Position numbers and translations under genes: made by a program. A DNA stretch of 64,000 nt from Bailinhaonella thermotolerans. Lineage in GTDB: Bacteria > Actinomycetota > Actinomycetes > Streptosporangiales > Streptosporangiaceae. A model generated the notes under the pieces. The model was not told the origin of the DNA and did not search any database. It saw nothing but the letters and a program-made list of their open reading frames with translations. Location: positions 372,001 through 436,000 of the forward strand of contig NZ_QZEY01000004.1 of the NCBI RefSeq assembly GCF_003594875.1, in the 5' to 3' direction. Positions 34,179 through 42,400 of the stretch are shown piece after piece (the stretch's first letter is position 1; every line of letters begins with the position of its first letter).

Positions 34179-34260
34179 GGCCTCAGGCCGTCGCGTCGCC
34201 GTGCTTCACCTTGTCGAGGAACGCCCGCCACTCGCCCGGAGTGAAGCTGAGGACCCCGCC
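34179..34260. repeat. 82-base perfect repeat, copy 2
   Basis: Second copy of the sequence at 33831-33912, 348 bases apart. It indicates a recent duplication or gene conversion between the two DUF397 genes. Confidence 0.95.
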
Positions 34261-34392
34261 TCGGGGATCCTTGGAGTCCCGTACGAGGTGCGATGGCGCG
34301 AGCCCGCGGCGGTCCGCGACCGCGACCTCGACGCAGTTGGCGCCACTGCCGCTGTGGCTGCTCCTTCGCCAGTTCACGTGAATCGGGTCCAC
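34183..34392 (-). CDS. DUF397 protein, copy 2
   Basis: Paralogue of the preceding gene, about 69 residues, with NWRRSSHSGSGANCVEVAVA and the shared C-terminus GGVLSFTPGEWRAFLDKV. GTG at 34392 has AGGGA at suitable distance; GTG at 34401 is possible but the ribosome site would touch it. It lies 59 bases behind the DUF5753 gene and should be co-transcribed with it. Confidence 0.85.
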   Translation of the reverse strand: MDPIHVNWRRSSHSGSGANCVEVAVADRRGLAPSHLVRDSKDPRGGVLSFTPGEWRAFLDKVKHGDATA

Positions 34393-34451
34393 GTAGTCCA
34401 CTCCCTAACCGGAACCACTCTTGCCTGAGGCTTCCCTCAGGAGCCGCCGTA

Positions 34452-35171
34452 TCAAGGTGGTGACTCCTCGGGCGACATCGCCTTGGAGCGCAGGTGATCG
34501 AATGCGAGCGCGTGCATGTAGACGTCGGGGTCACTTTCCACGAACAGGCTACTCGTCATGGCCTCCACGTAGACGACGTCGGGATCGCGAAGTTCACCGA
34601 ACTCCAGAATCGTGAACATTCCGGCCGTTCCCGGATGAGCTCCGACGGAAGCTGGCAGAACCTGGACCCCGACGTTGTCTCGCTCCGTCATCTTCAGAAG
34701 CTTGGCGTACTGCGCCTCCATGATCTGAGGAGAACCGACCGGGCGCCGCAGGGCGTGCTCGTCTATCACGCTCCATAGCCGGAGAGGATCGTCATCCCTG
34801 GTCACCACGCTCTGTCGGGTGATCCGCACCTTGACCCGCCGCTCAACCTCGGCGGGTGAGCTGAGGCCCATCACCGCAGACCGGATGATCTCACGTGCGT
34901 AGTCCTCGGTCTGCATGAGCCCGTTGATGGTGACCGCGTCGAAGCTCCGGATGAACGTGGCCTCGGCCTCCAGCCCGATGTAGGTCGCGTACTCGGGCAG
35001 CAGGTCGCCGTACGCCGTCCACCAGCCCTTGCGGCGTCCGGTGCGCGCGAGTTCAAGCAGCTCCGACCGGTCGCCTGCGTCCACCTGGTAGACGTCGAGA
35101 AGCGCCGCGGTGTCCTTGGGGCTGGTCGGGGGCGGGGCTGATCGGGAGGTGGTGGGGGACATCGTGCTCAT
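34452..35171 (-). CDS. DUF5753 regulator lacking its helix-turn-helix domain
   Basis: The C-terminal DUF5753 domain is intact (RTGRRKGWWTAYGDLLPEYA through LFVESDPDVYMHALAFDHL). Family members start with an ~60-residue XRE helix-turn-helix, which is absent here: homology begins abruptly at SPKDTAALLDVYQV, just where the HTH domain would end. In front of this are only ~18 unrelated residues from an antisense reading of the neighbouring ATPase gene. ATG at 35171 or 35162. It is therefore a truncated protein that may no longer bind DNA, possibly a pseudogene. DUF397 genes follow. Confidence 0.7.
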   Translation of the reverse strand: MSTMSPTTSRSAPPPTSPKDTAALLDVYQVDAGDRSELLELARTGRRKGWWTAYGDLLPEYATYIGLEAEATFIRSFDAVTINGLMQTEDYAREIIRSAVMGLSSPAEVERRVKVRITRQSVVTRDDDPLRLWSVIDEHALRRPVGSPQIMEAQYAKLLKMTERDNVGVQVLPASVGAHPGTAGMFTILEFGELRDPDVVYVEAMTSSLFVESDPDVYMHALAFDHLRSKAMSPEESPP

Positions 35172-35440
35172 GGCGGGGGAGCTGATCGCGAACGCGATTC
35201 GGTATACGGAGTCGGGGGCGGCGGGCGGGACCGTGTCCGTACGGGTGGACGCGGAGGGGGAGCGGGTCCGGGTCGAGGTGCTCGATCTCGGGGGCGCGGT
35301 GACGGCGCCGCGGGTGGGGGGAGGGGTGCGTGGGGGAGGAGGGCGGGCGGGGGCTGCTGCTGGTGGAGGCGCTTTCCGGGCGCTGGGGGGCCGAGGAGTT
35401 CGGGGCGGGCTGGAAGACGTGGTTCGAGGTGGGCCGCTGA
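35110..35440 (+). pseudogene. remnant of SpoIIAB/RsbW-like ATP-binding protein
   Basis: The N-box part DIVLMAGELIANAIRYTESG and the following VSVRVDAEGERVRVEVLDLGG match HATPase_c_2 regulators, which in actinomycetes often stand divergently from XRE/DUF5753 genes. The first ~50 residues are missing. A frameshift in the G-rich tract 35310-35345 separates this part from GRGLLLVEALSGRWG and the C-terminus TWFEVGR, ending at the stop 35438-35440 in another frame. Both defects point to loss of function. Confidence 0.75.
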
Positions 35441-35513
35441 ACGGAGACCTTGGCGCTTGCCCGCTATGGCCGCCCGGCTGACGTGGGGTGTTCTTTGGGG
35501 GTGGGGGGTGTCC

Positions 35514-35538
35514 GGTTAGGGGCGGTCTGGGCGGGTAG
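35514..35538 (+). promoter_or_regulatory. SigB/SigF-like stress promoter
   Basis: GGTT, 15 bases, GGGTAG fits the actinomycete stress-sigma pattern GNNT-N14-16-GGGTA. It lies 33 bases before the first gene of the DUF1469-DUF3618-DUF4235-YihY cluster. Confidence 0.4.
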
Positions 35539-35570
35539 CCGGTTCGGGACAGGGAGAAGGGAGGCGAGTC

Positions 35571-35969
35571 ATGACGCGTCAATCCGAGGAGATGACGACC
35601 GGGCAACTGATCAGCCAGTTGTCGGAGCAGGTCTCCCGACTCGTCAAGGACGAGATGCGCCTCGCCCGGCTGGAGATGCAGGAGAAGGGCAAGCGGGCGG
35701 GCCTGGGGGCCGGGATGGCCGGCGGCGCGGGGGTGCTCGCGTTGTACGGCGGGCTCGCGCTGGTGGCCGCGGTGATCCTCCTGCTGGCGCTGGTCCTGCC
35801 GGCGTGGGTGTCCGCGCTGATCGTGGGCGTGGTGCTGCTGCTGGTCGCCGGCGGGCTGGCGATGGCCGCGAAGAAGCAGGTGCAGCGGGCGGTGCCGCCG
35901 ACCCCCGACGAGACCATGCGCAACGTCAAGACCGATATCGACGTGGTGAAGCAGAGGGCGCGCAGATGA
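35571..35969 (+). CDS. DUF1469 / phage-holin-like membrane protein
   Basis: Actinobacterial holin superfamily 6-type protein of 132 residues. An N-terminal amphipathic helix (TTGQLISQLSEQVSRLVKDE) is followed by two membrane helices with a short turn (residues ~48-73, 78-98) and a basic tail. These are widespread membrane-associated proteins and not phage lysis genes. GGGAGGCG precedes the ATG. The stop overlaps the next ATG. Confidence 0.9.
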   Translation: MTRQSEEMTTGQLISQLSEQVSRLVKDEMRLARLEMQEKGKRAGLGAGMAGGAGVLALYGGLALVAAVILLLALVLPAWVSALIVGVVLLLVAGGLAMAAKKQVQRAVPPTPDETMRNVKTDIDVVKQRARR

Positions 35970-36868
35970 ACCGAGACCCAGACCAGAGGCAGACGGCCGA
36001 GCCCGAGGACACGGGCGCGGACTCCACGCCCGGCCCCGTCAGCGCGTCGGGCATCACCCACCCCGGCCTGATCGGCGAACGGCGTCAGCCCGTCGGCGAG
36101 CAGCCCAGGGACGAGCAGAGCCCCGAGGGCACCAAGGGCGCCGGCCAGCCCGGGCGCGTGCGGCCCCCGGCCGGCATGGGCTCGGTGGTCCCCCCGCCCG
36201 ACGCCGGGCAGCCGCTGGAGCCGGAGCACGTCGGCCCGCGGGTCCCCCGGACGCCCGAGGGGGCGCCGCTGGCCGAGAAGGCGCACCGGGAGCTCTTCGG
36301 GGCCCCGGCGTATTCGCACCTCGACAAGGACGACCCCGGCCCCGCCCGTACCAGCGGCGGTCACGAGACGACCGGACCCGGCGCGCCGCCCCTCCAGGGC
36401 CCGGGCGAGGCGGTGGGCGGGGCACGCGGTCACGCCCCCGACCCGGTCGGGGCGCCCACCCCGGTCCAGGCCCGCCGGGACGCCGAGGCGCGGCTGGCCG
36501 GGCAGGCGCGCGAGGAGGGCCACGCCCCCGGCCGTACGGCCACGCGCGCCAAGGTGGACCGGGGGAGGAAGGAACCCGAGAGCCCGGACGAGATCCGGCG
36601 TGACATCGCCGAGACCCGCGACGAGCTGGGCGACACGGTCGAGGCGCTGGCCGGCCGCGCGGACGTGAAGGGCCGCGCGTCCCGCAAGGCGCACGAGGCC
36701 GGGGAGCAGGCCAAGGCCGCCACCCACCTCGTCCGCGAGCAGGCCGGCGAGACCGCCCAGCGCGCCGTCCGCAACCGCCCCGCCTGGGTGGGCGCGGTCG
36801 CGGCCGTCCTCGGCGCGGTCGTCGTCACCCGGTTCGTCCGCAGACGAAGGAGCAGGAGAAACGGGTGA
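35966..36868 (+). CDS. DUF3618 protein with long disordered N-terminus
   Basis: The C-terminal ~100 residues match DUF3618: ESPDEIRRDIAETRDELGDT, a helical stretch, then a single membrane helix (AWVGAVAAVLGAVVVTRFV) and a basic end. The first ~200 residues are Gly/Pro/Glu-rich and disordered, without known domain; many family members lack this. It overlaps DUF1469 (ATGA) and DUF4235 (GTGA). It may help organise the membrane with its neighbours; function unknown. Confidence 0.85.
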   Translation: MNRDPDQRQTAEPEDTGADSTPGPVSASGITHPGLIGERRQPVGEQPRDEQSPEGTKGAGQPGRVRPPAGMGSVVPPPDAGQPLEPEHVGPRVPRTPEGAPLAEKAHRELFGAPAYSHLDKDDPGPARTSGGHETTGPGAPPLQGPGEAVGGARGHAPDPVGAPTPVQARRDAEARLAGQAREEGHAPGRTATRAKVDRGRKEPESPDEIRRDIAETRDELGDTVEALAGRADVKGRASRKAHEAGEQAKAATHLVREQAGETAQRAVRNRPAWVGAVAAVLGAVVVTRFVRRRRSRRNG

Positions 36869-37137
36869 AGAAGAAGAGCACATTGATGATGCGCCCCGTG
36901 AGCATGGTGTCCGGCATGCTCTCCGGCATGCTCGCGGGCCTCATCTTCCGTCAGGTGTGGAAGCTCGCCGCAGGCCAGGAGGACGCCCCCAGCCCCGCGC
37001 AGCAGGAGTACGGCTGGCGCCAGATCCTGCTCGCCGCGGCGATCGAGGGAGCGATCTTCGGCGTCGTCAGGGCGGCGGTCGACCGGAGCAGCATGAAGGG
37101 CTATGAGCGACTTACCGGACACTGGCCAGGCGATTGA
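36865..37137 (+). CDS. DUF4235 membrane protein
   Basis: Ninety-residue protein with two hydrophobic segments (SMVSGMLSGMLAGLIFRQVW and ILLAAAIEGAIFGVVRAAVD), the standard DUF4235 layout. GTG start overlapping the DUF3618 stop; its 3' end overlaps the YihY gene by 35 bases. It belongs to a conserved four-gene membrane cluster. Confidence 0.87.
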   Translation: MKKKSTLMMRPVSMVSGMLSGMLAGLIFRQVWKLAAGQEDAPSPAQQEYGWRQILLAAAIEGAIFGVVRAAVDRSSMKGYERLTGHWPGD

Positions 37138-38077
37138 CCGACCCCTCGAACTCCCCGCGAGATCATGGCTGGGCGTGCTCCGGCGCACGGTGCGCGAGTT
37201 CCGTGAGGACAGCCTCCCGGACTGGTCGGCGGCGCTGACCTACTACGCGGTCCTGTCGGTGTTCCCGGCGCTGCTGGTCCTGGTGTCGCTGCTCGGCCTG
37301 TTCGGCGGCGACCTCATCACCCCCATGCTCGACAACCTGCGCGGCATCGCCCCCGGGCCGGTGCACGAGATGCTGCGCACCGGCCTGACCAGCGTGCAGC
37401 GGTCCAGCGCGCAGAGCGCCGGGCTCGTGGCCGTGGTCAGCCTGCTCGTCGCGCTGTGGTCGGCGTCGGGGTACGTGGCGGCGTTCATCCGCGCGTCGAA
37501 CGCGATCTACGACATCGAGGAGGGGCGTCCCTTCTGGAAGCTGACCCCGCTGCGGGTCGGGCTGACGCTCCTGCTCGTGGTGCTGATGGCGGTCAGCGCG
37601 GCGGCCGTCGCGCTCACCGGGCGGCTGGCCGGGCTCGCCGGGGAGGTGGCCGGCATCGGCACGGGCGTGGTCGCGGTGTGGAACGTGGTCAAGTGGCCCG
37701 TCCTCGCCCTGCTGGCGGCGGGCATGATCATGATCCTGTACTGGGCCGCGCCGAACGTGCGCCAGCCCGGCTGGCGCTGGCTCACGCCCGGCGGGCTGCT
37801 CGCCGTGGTGCTGTGGGTGGTCGTCTCCGCCGGGTTCGCGATCTACGTGGCCAACTTCGGCTCCTACAACAAGACGTACGGCGCGCTCGCCACGGTGGTC
37901 GTGTTCCTCGTCTGGCTGTGGCTGTCGAACATGGTCATCCTGCTCGGCGCCGAACTCGACGCCGAACTGGAGCGCGGGCGCCGCATCGAGGAGGGCCTGC
38001 CGCCCGCCGCGGAGCCGTACGCCGAGCCCCGGGACACCCGGAAGATGGAGTCCACGGACGGCCTCGACGAGAGCTGA
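37103..38077 (+). CDS. YihY/BrkB-family membrane protein
   Basis: Integral membrane protein of 324 residues with six helices. DWSAALTYYAVLSVFPALLVL, the TYGALATVVVFLVWLWLSNMV segment and ELDAELER at the end are typical for YihY/virulence factor BrkB. The old RNase BN label for the family is not supported. The tail is charged. Last gene of the stress-type cluster, followed by a strong hairpin. The long overlap with DUF4235 argues for coupled translation. Confidence 0.9.
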   Translation: MSDLPDTGQAIDRPLELPARSWLGVLRRTVREFREDSLPDWSAALTYYAVLSVFPALLVLVSLLGLFGGDLITPMLDNLRGIAPGPVHEMLRTGLTSVQRSSAQSAGLVAVVSLLVALWSASGYVAAFIRASNAIYDIEEGRPFWKLTPLRVGLTLLLVVLMAVSAAAVALTGRLAGLAGEVAGIGTGVVAVWNVVKWPVLALLAAGMIMILYWAAPNVRQPGWRWLTPGGLLAVVLWVVVSAGFAIYVANFGSYNKTYGALATVVVFLVWLWLSNMVILLGAELDAELERGRRIEEGLPPAAEPYAEPRDTRKMESTDGLDES

Positions 38078-38082
38078 ACGGC

Positions 38083-38118
38083 CCCCGGGCGGAACCGCGC
38101 GCGGGGTTCCGCCCGGGG
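38083..38118. terminator. strong bidirectional hairpin
   Basis: CCCCGGGCGGAACC (38083-38096) pairs perfectly with GGTTCCGCCCGGGG (38105-38118), 14 bases with an 8-base loop, between the converging YihY and ogt genes. Confidence 0.75.
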
Positions 38119-38144
38119 AGCCGCGGGACGCCGGCGCGGGCGCG

Positions 38145-38684
38145 CTAGGGGTGGAGGGCGGCGGGGTCCCAGTCGAGGGTGGCCGGGATGGCGCCCTCGT
38201 AGGTGAGGAGCCACCGCTTGACCTCGACGCCCTCGCCGCCGCTGAAACCGCCCAGGCCGTTCCCCGCGACGACGCGGTGGCACGGGACGACCAGCGGGAT
38301 CGGGTTCGCGCCCATGATCGACCCGATGGCGCGGGCGGGCACGCCGGACCCCTCCCGGGCCGCGAGCTCGCCGTACGTCACGGTGCGGCCGAACCCGACG
38401 GTCTCGAAGAGCGTGGTCAGCACCGACCGCTGCACGCGCGAGGCCCCGCGCCAGTCGAGCGGGAGCGTGAACCGCGTGGGCTCGGTGAAGTAGGCCGCGA
38501 CCTGCGCCTCCGCCTCGGCCGTACGGACCGGGTCGCGCACCTCGGGCAGCCGCAGGCGGGCCAGGACGCGGGCGCGGTCCTCCGGGGTCGCGTCGAAGGA
38601 GGTGGCGGCCAGACCGTGCTCGGTGAGCGCGACCAGGATCGTCCCCACGGGCGAGTCGATCGTCCCGAATGCCACGGTGTCCAC
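38145..38684 (-). CDS. ogt: O6-methylguanine-DNA methyltransferase
   Basis: Suicide DNA repair protein that moves alkyl groups from O6-alkylguanine to its own cysteine. The acceptor is C135 in NPIPLVVPCHRVV. The GFGRTVTYGELAAREG segment, an Arg in VPARAIGSIMGANP and the N-terminal RNase-like domain (residues 1-80) are normal. It has 179 residues, start ATG at 38684. Single gene without adaptive-response partners. Confidence 0.95.
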   Translation of the reverse strand: MDTVAFGTIDSPVGTILVALTEHGLAATSFDATPEDRARVLARLRLPEVRDPVRTAEAEAQVAAYFTEPTRFTLPLDWRGASRVQRSVLTTLFETVGFGRTVTYGELAAREGSGVPARAIGSIMGANPIPLVVPCHRVVAGNGLGGFSGGEGVEVKRWLLTYEGAIPATLDWDPAALHP

Positions 38685-38797
38685 CGGAAAAGCCTACCGA
38701 ACCGAGACCCCGCCGACGGGCGTCTGCAAGTCGCGCGTAAGAGGGCGGCAAGCGGGACCGCGTACACCGGAGGGGACACGGAACGGAGGGGATCGCG

Positions 38798-39475
38798 ATG
38801 GGGACCGCCAGAGGACCGCTCGCGACGGCGGCCGCGCAGGCCGGCAAGCTGACGATCGCCAGCCTGGCGTTCGCCGGGGCGTACCTCGGCTTCCAGGACG
38901 TCCGCGGCGCCGAGACCACCCAGCACCTCACGCTGTCGTCCCCCGCGCCCGAGAGCGCTCCCGCCTTCAGGGCCCCCGCCTCCGGCACCGCCGCCTCCGG
39001 CACCACCGCCTCCGGGGCCGCGACGTCCGGGAGCGTGACGGCGCGGAGCGAGCGGTCCGTCCCCGCCGTCCCCGCCGCCCGCGGCTTCGCCGAGCAGGCC
39101 GCGGAGAGCGCGCCCGGCCCGTGCCCGCTGGTCAAGGGCCGCTGCGTGACCTGGGCGACCGCGCCCCGCACCGAGGCCGAGCCGGCCTGCGCGAGTTCCC
39201 GCCGGGTCCGCAGCCTCATCACCGCGCCCGCGCCGGTCACCGACGTCCGGTACGGCTGGCGCCTGCTCCGCCGCAACTCCGTCACCGGCGAGTGGGAGAC
39301 CTACACGGCCTCCGGCGGGCGCGGCTTCCGCCTCCCCGAGGGCGTCCGCGCGATGCCCGTCCGCTGGGACGCCCCCACGGGCGCCAACCCCGGCTGGTAC
39401 CGCGTGGACATCGAGATAGCCGCCCCCGCAGAGGCCGTCGCCCGCACCGGCCACAAGTTCCTGGTGACCTGCTAG
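38798..39475 (+). CDS. exported hypothetical protein
   Basis: Unknown protein of 225 residues. The N-terminal hydrophobic segment (LTIASLAFAGAYLGF, residues ~18-32) could serve as signal anchor. A Ser/Ala/Thr/Gly-rich linker (residues 50-85) follows, then a compact domain of about 125 residues with four Cys (CPLVKGRC, EPACASS, final VTC) that may form two disulfides. No family is recognised. Clear GGAGGGG site before the ATG. Confidence 0.7.
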   Translation: MGTARGPLATAAAQAGKLTIASLAFAGAYLGFQDVRGAETTQHLTLSSPAPESAPAFRAPASGTAASGTTASGAATSGSVTARSERSVPAVPAARGFAEQAAESAPGPCPLVKGRCVTWATAPRTEAEPACASSRRVRSLITAPAPVTDVRYGWRLLRRNSVTGEWETYTASGGRGFRLPEGVRAMPVRWDAPTGANPGWYRVDIEIAAPAEAVARTGHKFLVTC

Positions 39476-39492
39476 CTCCCGGAGCGGACCGG

Positions 39493-42400
39493 CTAGACCG
39501 CCTGGAGGCGGGAGCGGGCGGAGTCGATCCAGCGGGGCACGCCCACCCGCTCGGCCACCGCCAGCGCCTTCCGGTAGTGCTCCCGCGCCTGCTCGGCGAG
39601 CCCGAGCTGGACGGCCAGGTCGCCCAGCGTCTCGGCCACCGGCCAGAGCGCCACCACCCCCGTCCCCGCGCCGGCGATCCGGTCGGCGAACGGAGTGAGC
39701 GTGTCGTAGGCCTCCTGCATGCGGGCGCGGTCGCCCAGCCTCATCCCGGCCAGCGCGCGCCAGGTCATCACCAGCTCGTAGAGGAAGTCCGGGCGCACCG
39801 GCGGCCGGGAGGCGGCGATCGCCCGCGCGTCCGGCAGGTGGCCCGCCGCCGCGAGGGCGAGGGCGTAGGCGTCCGTCGTCCACTTGGCGCCGCGCTGGTG
39901 GGCCTCGGCCAGCGGCTCGGCCATCTCGTCCGCGCGTCCCGCCACGAGGTGCAGGCAGAACGTGGTGATCAGCGGGAGGTCCTGGCGGCCTTCGAGCATG
40001 CCCGCCTTGGCGGTGAGCCGCGCCGCCTCCCGGTAGGCCCGCTCGGCCTCGGCGTACCGCCCCTCGATCATGAGCTTCTGCCCGGAGTACCAGGCGCCGA
40101 CCGCCGCCGGGGCGGGCAGGTCGTACTGCTTGGCCAGGCGCTCCCCGGCGGCCACGTGCTCGTCGGCGGCGGCGAAGTCGCCCCGCGCGGCCGAGCACTC
40201 CATCAGCACCAGGTGCGCCAGCGCGCTCACGGCGACCTGGCCGGAGCGTTCCCCGACCTCCAGCAGCTCGCGCCCGATCGTCTCGCGCTCCTCGACCGCC
40301 GGGATGACGTAGGACTGGCGCAGCCGCCCGCTCAGCGCCAGCGCCAGGACCTGCGGGTCCCCGGTGCGGCGGGCCAGCTCCTCGGCCTCCAGCGACGCCG
40401 CGAGGCCCCGGTCGCCCGCCGACCCCTCCAGCTCCAGGGCGAGGGTGGCCAGCAGGCTGGCGCGCAGCCGTTCCTCGCCGGTGGGCAGCTCGACGAGCGC
40501 CTTCTCGGTGGCGTCCACGATGTCCCAGGCGGTCTGCCCGAGGTCGCGGCTGATCCCCTTGTGGGGTACGGCGAGCGAGGCGATGACCCGCGCGGTCAGC
40601 TCCTTGTCGCGCAGCGGCACCGCCGCCTCCATCGCCTCGCGCCGGAAGCTGCGCGCGGCGGCCATGTCCCCGGCGAGCGCGAGCGCGCGGATCAGCGACA
40701 GCATGAGCTTGAGACGCGCGCGCACGCCCTCCTCGCCGTCGGGCCTGGCCGGATCGCGGTCGAAGGCGTCGATGGCCTGCCGCCACAGCGTCGCCGCCTC
40801 CCGGTGGGCGAACCGGCGCTCGGCCAGCTCGGCGGCCAGCCGGGAGTAGTGCAGGGCCTTGGGCGCGGTGTCGGCGGTGCCCGCGGCGTCGAAGTGGTGC
40901 GCGAGCGCGGCGACGTCCCCCGGGCTGCGCCGTTCGATCGCGGCGGCGATGTGGCCATGCAGCCGCGACCGCCGCAGCCGCGAGGCGTCGCCGTACAGCG
41001 TGTCGCGGACCAGGTCGTGGTCGAACCGCAGCCGCCCGGGCCCCGGCTCGGTGATCAGCCCGGCGAGCAGGCCCGCCTCGACCGCGTCCACCACGGCGTC
41101 CTCGTCGCCGGTGACGTCCACCAGCACGTCCACGTCCACGTCGCGGCCGATCACCGCGGCCTGGAGCAGGATGTACTGGGCGCTCTGCGGCAGCCGGGCG
41201 ATGCGCCGGCGCAGGACGTCGCGCACGCCGGACGGCACCCGCGAGATGACCTGGGTGGCGGCGGCCGTGGAGTGGCCGACCGCCTCGGAGTCGAGCAGGC
41301 GCGCGGTCTCCCGGACGAAGAACGGGTTCCCGCCGGTCTTCTCCATGATCGTCGCGACGGCGGCCTCGTCCACCTCGTGCGTGCAGATCGCCCGCACCAG
41401 CTCGGCGACCGCCGCCGGGGCGAGCCCGGCCAGCCCCACGCGCACCGGGGCCTGCCGGGCGAGCGCGGCCAGGGCGTCGGCCTGCCGGTCGTTGAGCTCG
41501 TTGTCGCGGTAGGTCGCCACGAGCATGACCCGGCTGGACGCGAGCACGGTGGGCAGGCTGCGGAGCTGGGCCAGCGTCTGGTCGTCGGCCCAGTGCAGGT
41601 CCTCCAGCGCGATGAGCAGCGGGGTGTCGCGGGCGACGGCGGCCAGGTATCCGCCGACCGCCCGGTGCAGCCGGTAGCCGCCGGCCACCTGGTCCTCGTC
41701 CGCGCCCGCGGCCGTGTCGTCCAGCAGCGGGGCCAGCAGGCGGGCGTACTCCCCGGGGCCGCGCTGGGACACCAGCCCGCGCAGCAGCTCCACGAAGGCC
41801 CAGCCCGGCGGCGTCGCGCTGCTGTCCGGGCAGTTGCCGAACGCCGTGAGCCAGCCGTACCGGGACAGCCGCGCCGCGAGCTGCTGGGTGAGCGTCGTCT
41901 TCCCGGCCCCGGCGTCCCCGCTGACCAGCGCGATCGTCAGCCGCCCCGACGCCGAGGCGCGCGCCGCGTCCATCAGCCGCTCGATCTCCGGCTCGCGGCC
42001 GAGGAACGGCTCGTGCGGCGCCTCCGGCGGGTCCATCTCCGCGGAGGGCTCGGAAAGTGAAGGTACGGCCGCCGCGGCGGGCTCCAGGTGCCCCGCCGGA
42101 CCCGGCGCGCCAGCCATGTTCGCGCCGGCCGTACCTCCCGGCCCGGCCGCGGCAGCCGCATCCGCGGCAGGCTTACCCGTGGTCACGGCAGGTATTCCGG
42201 ATCGGCCCGAATCGGGGCGCTTGGGCAGGTCCAGGCCGGGGTCCTGGGCGAGGATGTCGCTCTCCAGGCGGCGCAGCGCCGGGCCCGGGTCGATGCCGAG
42301 CTCCTCCGACAGGATCGCGCGGGCGCGGCGCAGCGCGGCCAGCGCGTCGCCCTGCCGCCCGCAGCGGTACAGCCCGAGCGCGAGCAGCCGCCAGCCCTCC

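Noticed and set aside
33831-34260. Insertion sequence ends
   Set aside because: The 82-base direct repeats are parts of two paralogous genes, without transposase or inverted ends.
35571-35969. Prophage lysis gene (holin name)
   Set aside because: No other phage genes nearby; DUF1469 proteins are ordinary actinomycete membrane proteins.
38602-42060. Open frame of 1152 codons on the plus strand
   Set aside because: Antisense shadow of ogt and the SARP regulator; composition is not protein-like.
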